Source: a virus
Length of the DNA stretch: 46,841 nucleotides
Direction: 5' to 3' (one strand)
IMG/VR virus record: IMGVR_UViG_3300030117_007801
Span: 1 to 46,841 of that record
A model generated the notes under the pieces. That model was not told the origin of the DNA. It made no database searches and worked only from the letters and a program-made list of their open reading frames with translations. Below, in pieces: positions 25,601 through 33,560 of the stretch (position 1 is the first letter of the stretch; every line of letters begins with the position of its first letter). Made by a program: the position numbers and the translations under genes.

Positions 25601-28600
25601 AGGTGAAGTCATGGATCTTGAAGAATTTATTAGCGGTCAAAAAGCAATTTATTCTAATGAACCTTTTCCTCATGTCAGAAATGCGAGCCAACCAACATTT
25701 GCATCTGCTATCGCAGATCATGGTGGTTTAAGTAACGCTTTAAAAGATTCTTATAGAAATCAAAGTGCTGCTGGAATGGTTTATGGTGGTTACGTGCCTA
25801 ACTTTGCGGCAAAATATCAAACTGCTGTTGGCGACATGGGTCCTGTTATAGCTGCAGATTTAACTGCGCAAGCCCAACAAAACTTAAATACAGAGATTAA
25901 AAATCTAATTCAGTCTTATAAAGATGGAAATATAACAAGAAAAAATTTAACAGCATCAACTAAAAAATTAATTCAAGAAAACAATTTAACTCAAGAATCA
26001 GGAAAAAGATTAAGGAAAAACGTTAATGCTAGGGCTAGATCGGTTGAAAAATTAGCAAAACAAGAATCTAAGCCGGGACTGTTAGGTAGAGCAGCCGGGA
26101 TGGTGCAAAAAGGTTCTATTGGATTAGCTATCGGAGGTCCAATGTTAGCTGGTTTAGCTGAACAAGCTTTTTTTGGCGATAGACAAAGAGCTGATTTATC
26201 ATCAACTGAAAGAGCTATGCAAAGCGGCTTAAGCACAGGTTTGACTTCTATAAGTACTGGTTTAGCGGTTGGTTCTGCTTTTGGTCCTATCGGAACTGCT
26301 GTGGGTGGATTAGCTGGTGCAGCTATAGCTGCAACTTCAGCTTTTAAGGCTGCTACTTTAAGTACAGAAGAATTAGCTGAAGCAAATGCAAAAGCTGCGG
26401 AACAAGCACAAAAAGACATAAACGCAGCAAGTTCTTACATAGAAGCTCAAAGAAAATTAAGTTCATTGATGTCTTCTGGAGCTTCTCAAACAGAAATAGA
26501 AGCAGCTAGCGCAGCTTTAAGCAAAAATTTCAATGCAATAAAAGATACTAAATTGCAAGAAGAATTTTTAGCTACTGGAGGTAATCTAGACGCCATGAAT
26601 AAAAAATTGATGGAGTACACAAATCTAGTAGTAAGAAGAGGAGCTGGAGAGGCATTTTTAAGTTCCGATTTTTCTAGACCTGCAGAACAAATAAGTTCTC
26701 AATTATCAGTTGCTACTGCAGGTATGGATGAAAAAGATGTTTCTGATTTTTTTGCAAGAATTTCAAAACTAACGCAGTTAGCAGATTTAGACAGAAGAAT
26801 TGCTGTTACTAGCAGCATGATCGAAGGTGAAAATGATCCATCGTCACTTATTGGATTTTATAGCCAAAGAGGATCTTTATCACAAGAAAGAGATGCTTTA
26901 TTTAGAACTTTAAGCCCTGAAGATATGTTAGGGTTAGATCCTGTAGTTTTAGCTGAAAGCGGCAGTAAGAAAGCTTTTGAAACTTTGGCGCAAAAAACTG
27001 CAGAATTTTTAGGAATAACAAGAGAAACAAGTGCTTTATACGATGATGTAGTTAAGAATTTTGCTAACAGTTTAGCTAATGGAAAAAGTTTGAAAAAAGT
27101 TATTGAGCAATTTGAGAGATCGACATCAAATAAAGATCTAGCGGATTTGATACAAGCAGGGCAAAATGCTGCAACAGAAACTTTTAATTCTATTTTTAGG
27201 CGGTTAAGGGAAAGTTTTTCGCAATTAGACGCTCAAGCAAAAGCTTCTTTTGAGCAAGCTAGATCGACAAATAAAATAGATTCAGCTTTGAATGATTTTG
27301 CAGATTCTATTAATGATAGTATGGCATCTTTTATAATTGGAAACGCTCCTAATTTTCAAAAATATCAAATACAACAACAAAATGCAGCAAGAGTAGCTAA
27401 TGCAGCTTTAGATAAATCGAGTAGAGATTTTAGAGATTTTGATTTAAAGCAAAATGATGAAAGGTCGGCGTTTTTAAGAAAAAATACAGAAGATATAACT
27501 AAAATATTTGAAGACAATTTAAGTAAATCGCAAGTTACTGCTCAAGCCTTTGAGACGATTTTACCTAGTATTAAAGCCGGTGATTACGGGGTTGATATTC
27601 AATCTGTCTTGAATAAAGGAAGAATTGATGCAGAAAAACAAGCTTTAGAAAGTATAAAACAATTTACAGATACGCCTAATGTATCTATACCCGGAATGCC
27701 TTCTTTTCAAAGTTTAGATGCTGAAACAGATTTTGAGCAAGCTTTTAATTTTTTGAACAAGTTTTACAATTCTTTAGAAGAAGGAGATCCTGCGATAAAA
27801 AAATTAACAGAATCTTATCGTAAAGTTCAAGAAGCGCAAATAGTGTTGGAAGCTTTTAATAATCAAGAAGCCGAAACAAAAATAGAAAATGCTTTAGCTG
27901 AAAGAAAAAGAAATTTAGATAATTTTGATTTATTCCAAAGAACTGCTAGAGAAGAAGCCGAAATTGCAAAAGCTTTAGCTGAAGAAAAAATAAGATTTGA
28001 ACGTTTAGTCGCAGAAGAAAAAGCTAAAACAGACGCAGAAATTTTAGAAAATCAAAGAAGAATAAATGATCAAATATCTAGAGCTCAATACCAAGTTGGC
28101 TTAGATAATATAGCTTCTCAAAGAAATATTGCTGCTATAGATAGATCTTTGAGTGATCCTAGACAAAATTTTGGTTTAGGTGTTTCTGGGAGGATGGAGA
28201 GAAGATTTGGGTTGGAAGATGATAGACTTCGTTTACAAAGAGAAGTTGAAGATAGAATTTTGCAACAAGAAATAGCTCAATCTAATTTAGAAATATTATC
28301 TAGGGCAGCTAATACAGAAGCTTTAATGCAGCTGAGTGAAACTGTTGCGAAACAATATAAAGAAGAATTAGAAGCTCAAGGTGCAGGAGGGGTTGATGCG
28401 CAAAGAATAGCTGATTATAGAGCTATGGGAGCTAGCGAAGCAGAAATTTCAAATATCATTGGTGCAGAAGCTTATACTAGAGAAATGAGTTATATTGAAA
28501 ACAATCAAAGAATAGCTAATGCGCAAGCTTTGAGAAATATGGGTAGAACAGAGCCCGGAGCACCTCTTACAGAAGAAGAAATTAGTAAAAGACTTGAACA

Positions 28601-30020
28601 AGCAAAACAAATGCCCGGACTTATGGGAGATGAGGCTACAAAATTAGAAAGAGTTAATGATTTAAGAATAAAAAATAGAGATGCTACTAGGGAAAATGCA
28701 GATAGCCAAAGAGATCTTATTAGGGAGGTAGAAAGAGAAAGAGGAACTTTGCGTGGTTCATTTCAATACGGTGTAGGTCAAATGAGGACTGAATCTGATC
28801 AGATACTTTTAAATTTGGCTGAAACAGCGCCTTCAAGATTTGCTGATGGCATGGCAAATGCTTTGAGTGAAGTCGCTCAAGGGACAAAAAGTTTAGGTGA
28901 TGCTTTTACTGATATGGCTATTGATTTTGGTCGCATGTTGCAGCAGGAAGTTTTTAGAGCTATAGCGCAAAGAGCTATAGGAAGTGTATTGAGTGGTGGA
29001 TTTGGTTTCTCAGGTGGGAGTCAAAAAGGCGGCATAATTAAAGCTCAAAACGGTATGTACATAAGTGGTGGTCGCACAGGTGATCGTAATTTAGCTATGT
29101 TAGAGGATGGCGAATATGTTTTAAACAGAAACGCTGTTAGGATGATGGGCGGTCCGAAATCTTTAGATAATTTAAATTTTGCTATGGCTCCAAGGTTTAA
29201 CAGAGGAGGAGGCTTTTCTATGGGTGTTGGTTTAGACAGTAAAAGAAATTTTGATGACACTTTATTAATAAACGACGCTAATACAGGAAAAATAGATGCT
29301 TCAATGTTTTCAGCTTTTGCTTATGAAAATAGTCCTTATTTTCAAGATGTAAGACAAAGAGCAGAAAAAAGGATGCGAAGAAAAATACAAAAACGATTTG
29401 AGAAGCGACAAAAAAGAGCGCAATTAATTTCTAGCATTGTTGGTATGGCTGGATCGATGTTTATGGGGGCAGGTTTAAGTGGTATGGGGGCAGCTAATCC
29501 AGCCCCCAAAGGTACGCAAACCGTAATGAATTTAGACGGAACTATGAGTAGTGTTGCTCCCGGCACTTCAACATATCTTTCTAGATATGCTTCGGAGCCA
29601 GCTCCCGGTTTTTTTGGGCGTAATTTTAATTTTCTAGGACGTAACTCAGGAGGATTTATTCCTCATGGATCAAGATTAAATGACACAATTCCAGCCATGT
29701 TAACTGGTGGCGAATATGTCATGAATAATAAAGCTGTTAAAAAATACGGTTTAGGAACAATGAATTCTATGAATTTTGGTTCTTATCAAGGTGGAGGAAC
29801 CGCTAATTCTAATACTACAAATAATAGAACTAACAATAACTCTACTAATGTTTCAGTAAATATTGATAGATCTGGTAATGCTGTTTACGGAAGCGATACT
29901 AAAAGTTACGAACAGCAAGATATTGTAATATCTAAGAAGATGGCAAGAGAAATAAGCGGCATTGTTCTTAAAAATATTAGTAACGAGAAAAGATACGGAG
30001 GGGAATTACACGGTAAGTAA
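22611..30020 (+). CDS. Tail tape measure protein with embedded nuclease-like domains (2469 aa)
   Basis: Residues ~60-400 form the phage tape-measure core: NLTDVNRILQLSTSDLQTFG, LFNISKRTATSFNDASKALL, RTARGGAVIGNALKTIFTRL. Residues 550-1066 carry GGYIPPSA (550), GGFVPNFA (629), NIPNFA (788), GGFIPNLA (988) and GGYVPNFA (1059). These flank two ~150-195-residue domains, the second with a PD-(D/E)XK-like pattern (E881, D926, E937-I-K939). Gly/Ala-rich hydrophobic stretches lie near 1167-1185 and 1210-1245, suitable for membrane passage. Long coiled-coil follows (~1250-2100). The C-terminus has two typical tape-measure ends, near 2140 (LEDGEYVLNRNAV) and 2347 (LTGGEYVMNNKAV). At ~0.15 nm per residue the upper bound for tail length would be about 370 nm, less if the inserted domains do not span the tube. 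Confidence 0.92.
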   Translation: MAIQVDVSANQRALIDSINRGVNAYNKRFAKSNSIDLKINERSFTQPLGRITGSVDDFGAAMAASNARVIAFGASTAVLGTAVAGFRSLAKATIEVEKNLTDVNRILQLSTSDLQTFGKELFNISKRTATSFNDASKALLEFSRQGLDAAETLRRTNDALTLTRLAGLGAEASVAALTATVNGFSKSGLTTTQVLNKLVAVEQSFAVSARDLSEGLARTGQAAQEAGINIDQLNALISAAQQRTARGGAVIGNALKTIFTRLQRSDTLDRLEEFNIAVRDVQGNTLPAAAVLQNFANAYDRLADAQRSQLSEQVAGVYQVNILKAIISDLNSEQSVYTAALEKGARASNEAERANAQLNQSLSALLTQLGNNTQQLASQIGSVTFDPLAKSAAKAANSILETFTDLLTGEGFGSDLANGLLKGIRNVLGGPGAVAAFYTLFKLVQNSFTYVAQALPQLAGITTETQKRQNLEQAILSILQQESQVQKALIGSTGNQKRQAEILLGVARQQTAEYVKQKSIAASLSGVLRAQGVTIGARGLQAGNPKTRSGGYIPPSARKAEKAGALAGGYTPGAVVNSPVGGVMNTAENVKYIPGFAQPFINPPKQSRAGRLHKINALREVGVDPYQYGGFVPNFAKSQKAVNFQRGRSFEQVVGNMIGVAPKYNAPIDYEKVIKGRIPRSKKIGFDLSMYKRGAYADAHVGLGHNSAQIISKILNHHANDKQGLDIFEQDGKILLGSNFVEIIGKGADIRGQIKTSKYGSLNATAKNNYSEYEGQTFRTAFDKDKVNIPNFAAAYRNVFTGELNNSAIARGLRSGALTSQQASAMGYRTSGSKISDRKAKRAASVNALNYTMAYVPWDVEKFRGGRSGGRLNIAQGDAYEKYVLGLISSGRLKGTSALGQPFSLGARPDVRSNEGLKGGRNARIDGYSLSAGEMYEIKSGDLGASLAGVQTKFIKALENNPQTLNPERKWKNFVFRTTAAKGRGASGGFIPNLAYKGEVMDLEEFISGQKAIYSNEPFPHVRNASQPTFASAIADHGGLSNALKDSYRNQSAAGMVYGGYVPNFAAKYQTAVGDMGPVIAADLTAQAQQNLNTEIKNLIQSYKDGNITRKNLTASTKKLIQENNLTQESGKRLRKNVNARARSVEKLAKQESKPGLLGRAAGMVQKGSIGLAIGGPMLAGLAEQAFFGDRQRADLSSTERAMQSGLSTGLTSISTGLAVGSAFGPIGTAVGGLAGAAIAATSAFKAATLSTEELAEANAKAAEQAQKDINAASSYIEAQRKLSSLMSSGASQTEIEAASAALSKNFNAIKDTKLQEEFLATGGNLDAMNKKLMEYTNLVVRRGAGEAFLSSDFSRPAEQISSQLSVATAGMDEKDVSDFFARISKLTQLADLDRRIAVTSSMIEGENDPSSLIGFYSQRGSLSQERDALFRTLSPEDMLGLDPVVLAESGSKKAFETLAQKTAEFLGITRETSALYDDVVKNFANSLANGKSLKKVIEQFERSTSNKDLADLIQAGQNAATETFNSIFRRLRESFSQLDAQAKASFEQARSTNKIDSALNDFADSINDSMASFIIGNAPNFQKYQIQQQNAARVANAALDKSSRDFRDFDLKQNDERSAFLRKNTEDITKIFEDNLSKSQVTAQAFETILPSIKAGDYGVDIQSVLNKGRIDAEKQALESIKQFTDTPNVSIPGMPSFQSLDAETDFEQAFNFLNKFYNSLEEGDPAIKKLTESYRKVQEAQIVLEAFNNQEAETKIENALAERKRNLDNFDLFQRTAREEAEIAKALAEEKIRFERLVAEEKAKTDAEILENQRRINDQISRAQYQVGLDNIASQRNIAAIDRSLSDPRQNFGLGVSGRMERRFGLEDDRLRLQREVEDRILQQEIAQSNLEILSRAANTEALMQLSETVAKQYKEELEAQGAGGVDAQRIADYRAMGASEAEISNIIGAEAYTREMSYIENNQRIANAQALRNMGRTEPGAPLTEEEISKRLEQAKQMPGLMGDEATKLERVNDLRIKNRDATRENADSQRDLIREVERERGTLRGSFQYGVGQMRTESDQILLNLAETAPSRFADGMANALSEVAQGTKSLGDAFTDMAIDFGRMLQQEVFRAIAQRAIGSVLSGGFGFSGGSQKGGIIKAQNGMYISGGRTGDRNLAMLEDGEYVLNRNAVRMMGGPKSLDNLNFAMAPRFNRGGGFSMGVGLDSKRNFDDTLLINDANTGKIDASMFSAFAYENSPYFQDVRQRAEKRMRRKIQKRFEKRQKRAQLISSIVGMAGSMFMGAGLSGMGAANPAPKGTQTVMNLDGTMSSVAPGTSTYLSRYASEPAPGFFGRNFNFLGRNSGGFIPHGSRLNDTIPAMLTGGEYVMNNKAVKKYGLGTMNSMNFGSYQGGGTANSNTTNNRTNNNSTNVSVNIDRSGNAVYGSDTKSYEQQDIVISKKMAREISGIVLKNISNEKRYGGELHGK

Positions 30021-30022
30021 TA

Positions 30023-30931
30023 ATGAAAAACGCTATAACTAATTACGAAAATACTTTTTACTTTGATGGCACTGCTTTGTCTGGTGTCGTTTCTGTAGAT
30101 GGTTCTTATAGCTTAGATTATACTCCTATTAATTCTTTGGGCAAAGGCTTTTTAAAGCAAGTAATGTCTTCAGCGCCGTCTATTAATATGTCGGTAACTC
30201 GTTTTTTAACTAACACTGATCCGCTTTTAAATTTAACAGGTACGAATAAATTTATAGCAGATTCTTTTGATGCTGGATTGTTTTATAAAAATAAATATTT
30301 TGCTTTTACGCAAGGTTATTTAACTTCTCTGGGCATTTCTTGTTCTGTAGGTGAAATACCCACAGTTGAAAGTTCTTTTAGCATATATGGAGATATAGGA
30401 CCTAATTTTAATCCGTCTGGAAATAGGTACGCTGGTTCTGTTTTCGTTCCTCAAGTAAAAGATATATTATTAACAACAAGAGGCTCTACTACAAATAGAA
30501 TAAATAGTTTTTCAATTGATTATGAATTAGGTAAACAAGCTATATATGGCATAGCTTCTTCTCAAGCTGAAAAGCCATTTGAGGTTCATAATGTTGTGCC
30601 GATTGAAGTGACAGCGAGTTTTAGCATGGAGATAGATGATTATCAAACAAAACAAGCTTTTGCGGATTTAACAAGTTCTGCAACTACAAATTTTTCAATA
30701 GATGTCAATAGCACTATTCTTTCGGACATGACTTTAGATGCTGCTGGTGGAGAAAATTTAAGCAGTTCTGATGGGGGTGGAACTAACAATTTAAATTCTT
30801 ATAATAAAGGAGATTCGTCTTCAGTTTTTAATTTTACTGCTTCTGACGCTATTATATTATCAGAGCAAATTGGATCTACATCGGATGATGTTATGAGTGT
30901 AAACTTAACATATAAAACATATTTAAACTAA
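30023..30931 (+). CDS. Tail-tube paralogue / distal tail protein (302 aa)
   Basis: Starts MKNAITNYENTFYFDGTALS, 2 bp after the tape measure. GYLTSLGISCSVGEIPTVES parallels GFITDYSFEASVGGLPTASV of the major tail protein, and RINSFSIDYELGKQAIYG parallels its HIQSFSFSIPLSRTVLQRLG. It therefore looks like a tube-fold relative that probably caps or extends the distal tube. The position just after the tape measure suits a distal-tail ring protein. Similarity was judged by eye on short blocks. Confidence 0.6.
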   Translation: MKNAITNYENTFYFDGTALSGVVSVDGSYSLDYTPINSLGKGFLKQVMSSAPSINMSVTRFLTNTDPLLNLTGTNKFIADSFDAGLFYKNKYFAFTQGYLTSLGISCSVGEIPTVESSFSIYGDIGPNFNPSGNRYAGSVFVPQVKDILLTTRGSTTNRINSFSIDYELGKQAIYGIASSQAEKPFEVHNVVPIEVTASFSMEIDDYQTKQAFADLTSSATTNFSIDVNSTILSDMTLDAAGGENLSSSDGGGTNNLNSYNKGDSSSVFNFTASDAIILSEQIGSTSDDVMSVNLTYKTYLN

Positions 30932-30932
30932 A

Positions 30933-32711
30933 ATGGCAAAATTTACAGATTTAACACCTATAGCTGGTTCAAGCATGACTACTGGTCATGTTTTTGCTGT
31001 TTCCACAAGTACGGACACATTTCAGTTAAGCTTGGACGCTTTAGAGCAATCTTTCACAGGTTTAACAGCTAAAGATACAAATGGTATTTCTTTTATAGGT
31101 AATACTGTACCTAGTGGTGTTACAGTAGGTGACAATGGTTTTGTTGGAATAGATAATACTAATCCAACTTTTTCTTTACATGTAGGTGATTATGGTGGAG
31201 CAACTAATCCTGAATTCAGAATAACAGGATCTACAACTGCCAGAACAGTAAAATCAACTATTGCAGCTAGTGGTATTTATTGGCAAGCGGCAAAAAAAGC
31301 TAACGATACAGATTATTATTTGCAAGTTTCTGAGCATGACGCCGCTTATACTGGAGTTGTAAACATAGATAAAGATGGTAATTTTGGTATTTTTGATGGC
31401 GGCGAAGATTTAAGTAATAAATTTTATGTTTCAGGTGGAGATGTTAAATTTCAAAGTGGTGTTTCAGGAATTATTTTTGATCCGGGTTATGCAGAAATAA
31501 AAACTTCAACAGCTGGTGATATTTTAAACTTTAATAAAACAAACACAGACGATGTTGTTTTAGGTAATGATATTTTATATGTAGTAAACAATACTTCTTC
31601 TCCATCTGTTGGTATAGGTACTAATAGCCCTAGTTTTCCATTAGAAGTTCAGGGTGGCAGCGAGCAAACTATTATAAATATGCAAAATCTTAGCACTTCT
31701 AGAAGCAGGCTAAGAATAAGCAACTCTTCAAATGCAGCATTTATGTTGCTTCAAAATGGTCTTTTTGGAGTAGGCTCCGCATCTTCTGCTGTTTCATCAA
31801 GCTTAATTTACGATACTGTTAGCAATAAATTAGGATTAGGAACTACAGCTCCTAGTAATAAAATACATGTTTTTAGTAGTGCAGAAAACAGATTAACAAA
31901 TTTCGAAGGTAAAGCTTCGAGCGTTTCTGAAGTTTTTCAAACTAACAATTTTAATAACGACGAAGTTACTTACACTGGTCCTAGACATACGCTTTATACA
32001 TTCGGAAGATCAGTTGGAACTGGTCCTAGTTTTACAGCTAATCAAAGTAAATGGGGTATAGGTTTATATGATGATGGTGTAGGAACAACATATGATGATG
32101 TTTTTGTTTTTAGAGTCGATGCTAATACTACTGATTCATCAATTAAAGCTGAATTAGACAGAGATGGAAATTTTGACATAAAAGGTTCTTACACAACTAG
32201 TAATTCATATTCAAAAGGTAAATTTGTTCAGAGTTATCATACACGTTGTGTTTCATCTGATTTGTATATTAATCCTTTTAGCGAAAGTTCTGCAACCAGT
32301 GCTAATGTTAGTAGCAGCACTGAAAATCCATTTGCTGTAGCACCTTTTGCTGGAGAAATAAAAAAGATAAAAATTATTACAGCGGATACAGATTTAACTG
32401 ATTTTACTGCTGGAGCTAGATTTGAAATTTCAGTTGTTAACGCGTCTTCTGGTGGCGTTAATGAACAGCTAAATTCATTTAATTCTATAGCTTCTTCCGC
32501 TCCAACTTCATTGCCTTCAAACGGTGTCGTCGCTCAATTCGCTTTAAAAGGTGTTAGTGGTGCAGGTACTGTTTATTCTTTTGAAAGCTTTTCTGGCAGT
32601 GCTGCTTTTACTGAAGGTCAATTAGTTCAATACAGAATTTCTCAAGTAAATGGCGCAGCTACAGATATAAATAGCACAATAATGTCAACAGTATCTTTCA
32701 CTATAGATTAA
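30933..32711 (+). CDS. Tail fibre-like protein with GIGTxSP motifs (592 aa)
   Basis: Starts MAKFTDLTPIAGSSMTTG. It has three motifs of the same class as the giant fibre: VGIDNTNPTFSLHV, VGIGTNSPSFPLEV and LGLGTTAPSNKIHV. The last ~160 residues (from YHTRCVSSDLYINPF) are a Ser/Ala-rich, beta-predicted tip without S74 residues. It lies 1 bp after one tube paralogue and abuts the next, an unusual place for a fibre. It may be a short side fibre attached near the distal tube. Role inferred. Confidence 0.65.
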   Translation: MAKFTDLTPIAGSSMTTGHVFAVSTSTDTFQLSLDALEQSFTGLTAKDTNGISFIGNTVPSGVTVGDNGFVGIDNTNPTFSLHVGDYGGATNPEFRITGSTTARTVKSTIAASGIYWQAAKKANDTDYYLQVSEHDAAYTGVVNIDKDGNFGIFDGGEDLSNKFYVSGGDVKFQSGVSGIIFDPGYAEIKTSTAGDILNFNKTNTDDVVLGNDILYVVNNTSSPSVGIGTNSPSFPLEVQGGSEQTIINMQNLSTSRSRLRISNSSNAAFMLLQNGLFGVGSASSAVSSSLIYDTVSNKLGLGTTAPSNKIHVFSSAENRLTNFEGKASSVSEVFQTNNFNNDEVTYTGPRHTLYTFGRSVGTGPSFTANQSKWGIGLYDDGVGTTYDDVFVFRVDANTTDSSIKAELDRDGNFDIKGSYTTSNSYSKGKFVQSYHTRCVSSDLYINPFSESSATSANVSSSTENPFAVAPFAGEIKKIKIITADTDLTDFTAGARFEISVVNASSGGVNEQLNSFNSIASSAPTSLPSNGVVAQFALKGVSGAGTVYSFESFSGSAAFTEGQLVQYRISQVNGAATDINSTIMSTVSFTID

Positions 32712-33560
32712 ATGTCAAAATTTTTAAATTACAGGGGTGTAGATTTTAAGTTAGAAGGCGAAGACTTTTATGCTACACAAGTTAGTTTAAATGCTCAAGC
32801 ATCAGTTGATCCTGTTGTTTTGAGTGACGGATCTTTATTAAAATACGCTCCTTCTGATGCTGTTGTAGGGAGTTTAAGTTGTGATTTTTATCTTAAAGGA
32901 GCTTTGCCTTCTTATTTAAATATTACAGGTACGCATGATTCACCTATTAAAGCTGAATTTGCAAATGTTGAGATAACAGGTGTTTACCCTAAAAGTATTT
33001 CTTTTTCTGTAGAGCCTTTTCAGCCTATTTTAATTTCTGCAGAATTTGACTGGTATGGAGATGTTAAAGTAGAAGACTTCTCTGAATATGGGATTAAAAA
33101 AGTTAGAGAAAAATCTGTCCCTAATTTTTGCGCTCATTCTTATAAAAGCTTTTTGCAGTCTAGAAAAATATTTACTTTTGATTCTTCGTTTTCTTCAGGT
33201 CCAACAGGACCAAGTGGGCCAGAAGGTAAGGGATCACATATAGTTTCAATATCCTACAGGTCAAATTGTGACAGACCGTCTTTTTACAATGTTGATGAAT
33301 TAATTCCTTTTAGAGTTGCTAAGTTAAATAAATCTTGTGATATAAGTTTAAGCGCAAATCATTTAGGAGATTTAATTTCAATAGAAGGTAAAGATGCGAT
33401 AGCTAACATTCATGTAAAAGATTTTTATGGAACCTTGTTAGATATTTTTACAATAAGTGGAGTTTTGTCTGATCAAAATTATAATATTTCTGAAGGTCAA
33501 TACATGTTAACTGAAGCTAGTATAAGCCAAGCAGTAACAGAGGAGAAAGTTTTAATTTAA
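32712..33560 (+). CDS. Third tail-tube-like protein with a short collagen-like loop (282 aa)
   Basis: Starts MSKFLNYRGVDFKLEGEDFY. ITGVYPKSISFSVEPFQPIL followed by ISAEFDWYGDVK lines up with GYLTSLGISCSVGEIPTVES / SFSIYGDIG of the 30023 product. Near residue 160 a GPTGPSGPEGKG stretch forms four Gly-X-Y triplets containing Pro, unlike the Pro-free fibre. It abuts the upstream stop and overlaps the next start by one base (TAATG), so it is translationally coupled. Likely a tube-fold distal-tail component; exact role unknown. Confidence 0.55.
   Translation: MSKFLNYRGVDFKLEGEDFYATQVSLNAQASVDPVVLSDGSLLKYAPSDAVVGSLSCDFYLKGALPSYLNITGTHDSPIKAEFANVEITGVYPKSISFSVEPFQPILISAEFDWYGDVKVEDFSEYGIKKVREKSVPNFCAHSYKSFLQSRKIFTFDSSFSSGPTGPSGPEGKGSHIVSISYRSNCDRPSFYNVDELIPFRVAKLNKSCDISLSANHLGDLISIEGKDAIANIHVKDFYGTLLDIFTISGVLSDQNYNISEGQYMLTEASISQAVTEEKVLI

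Noticed and set aside
25482-26419. Open frames antisense to the tape measure (25482-25721, 25991-26419) and similar ones at 29045 and 29342
   Set aside because: They overlap strongly supported coding sequence, lack start signals and have shadow composition.
29484-29506. GGGGGC ... GCCCCC stem inside the tape measure gene
   Set aside because: Short stem with a ten-base loop and no T run, in Gly/Pro-coding sequence; probably incidental.
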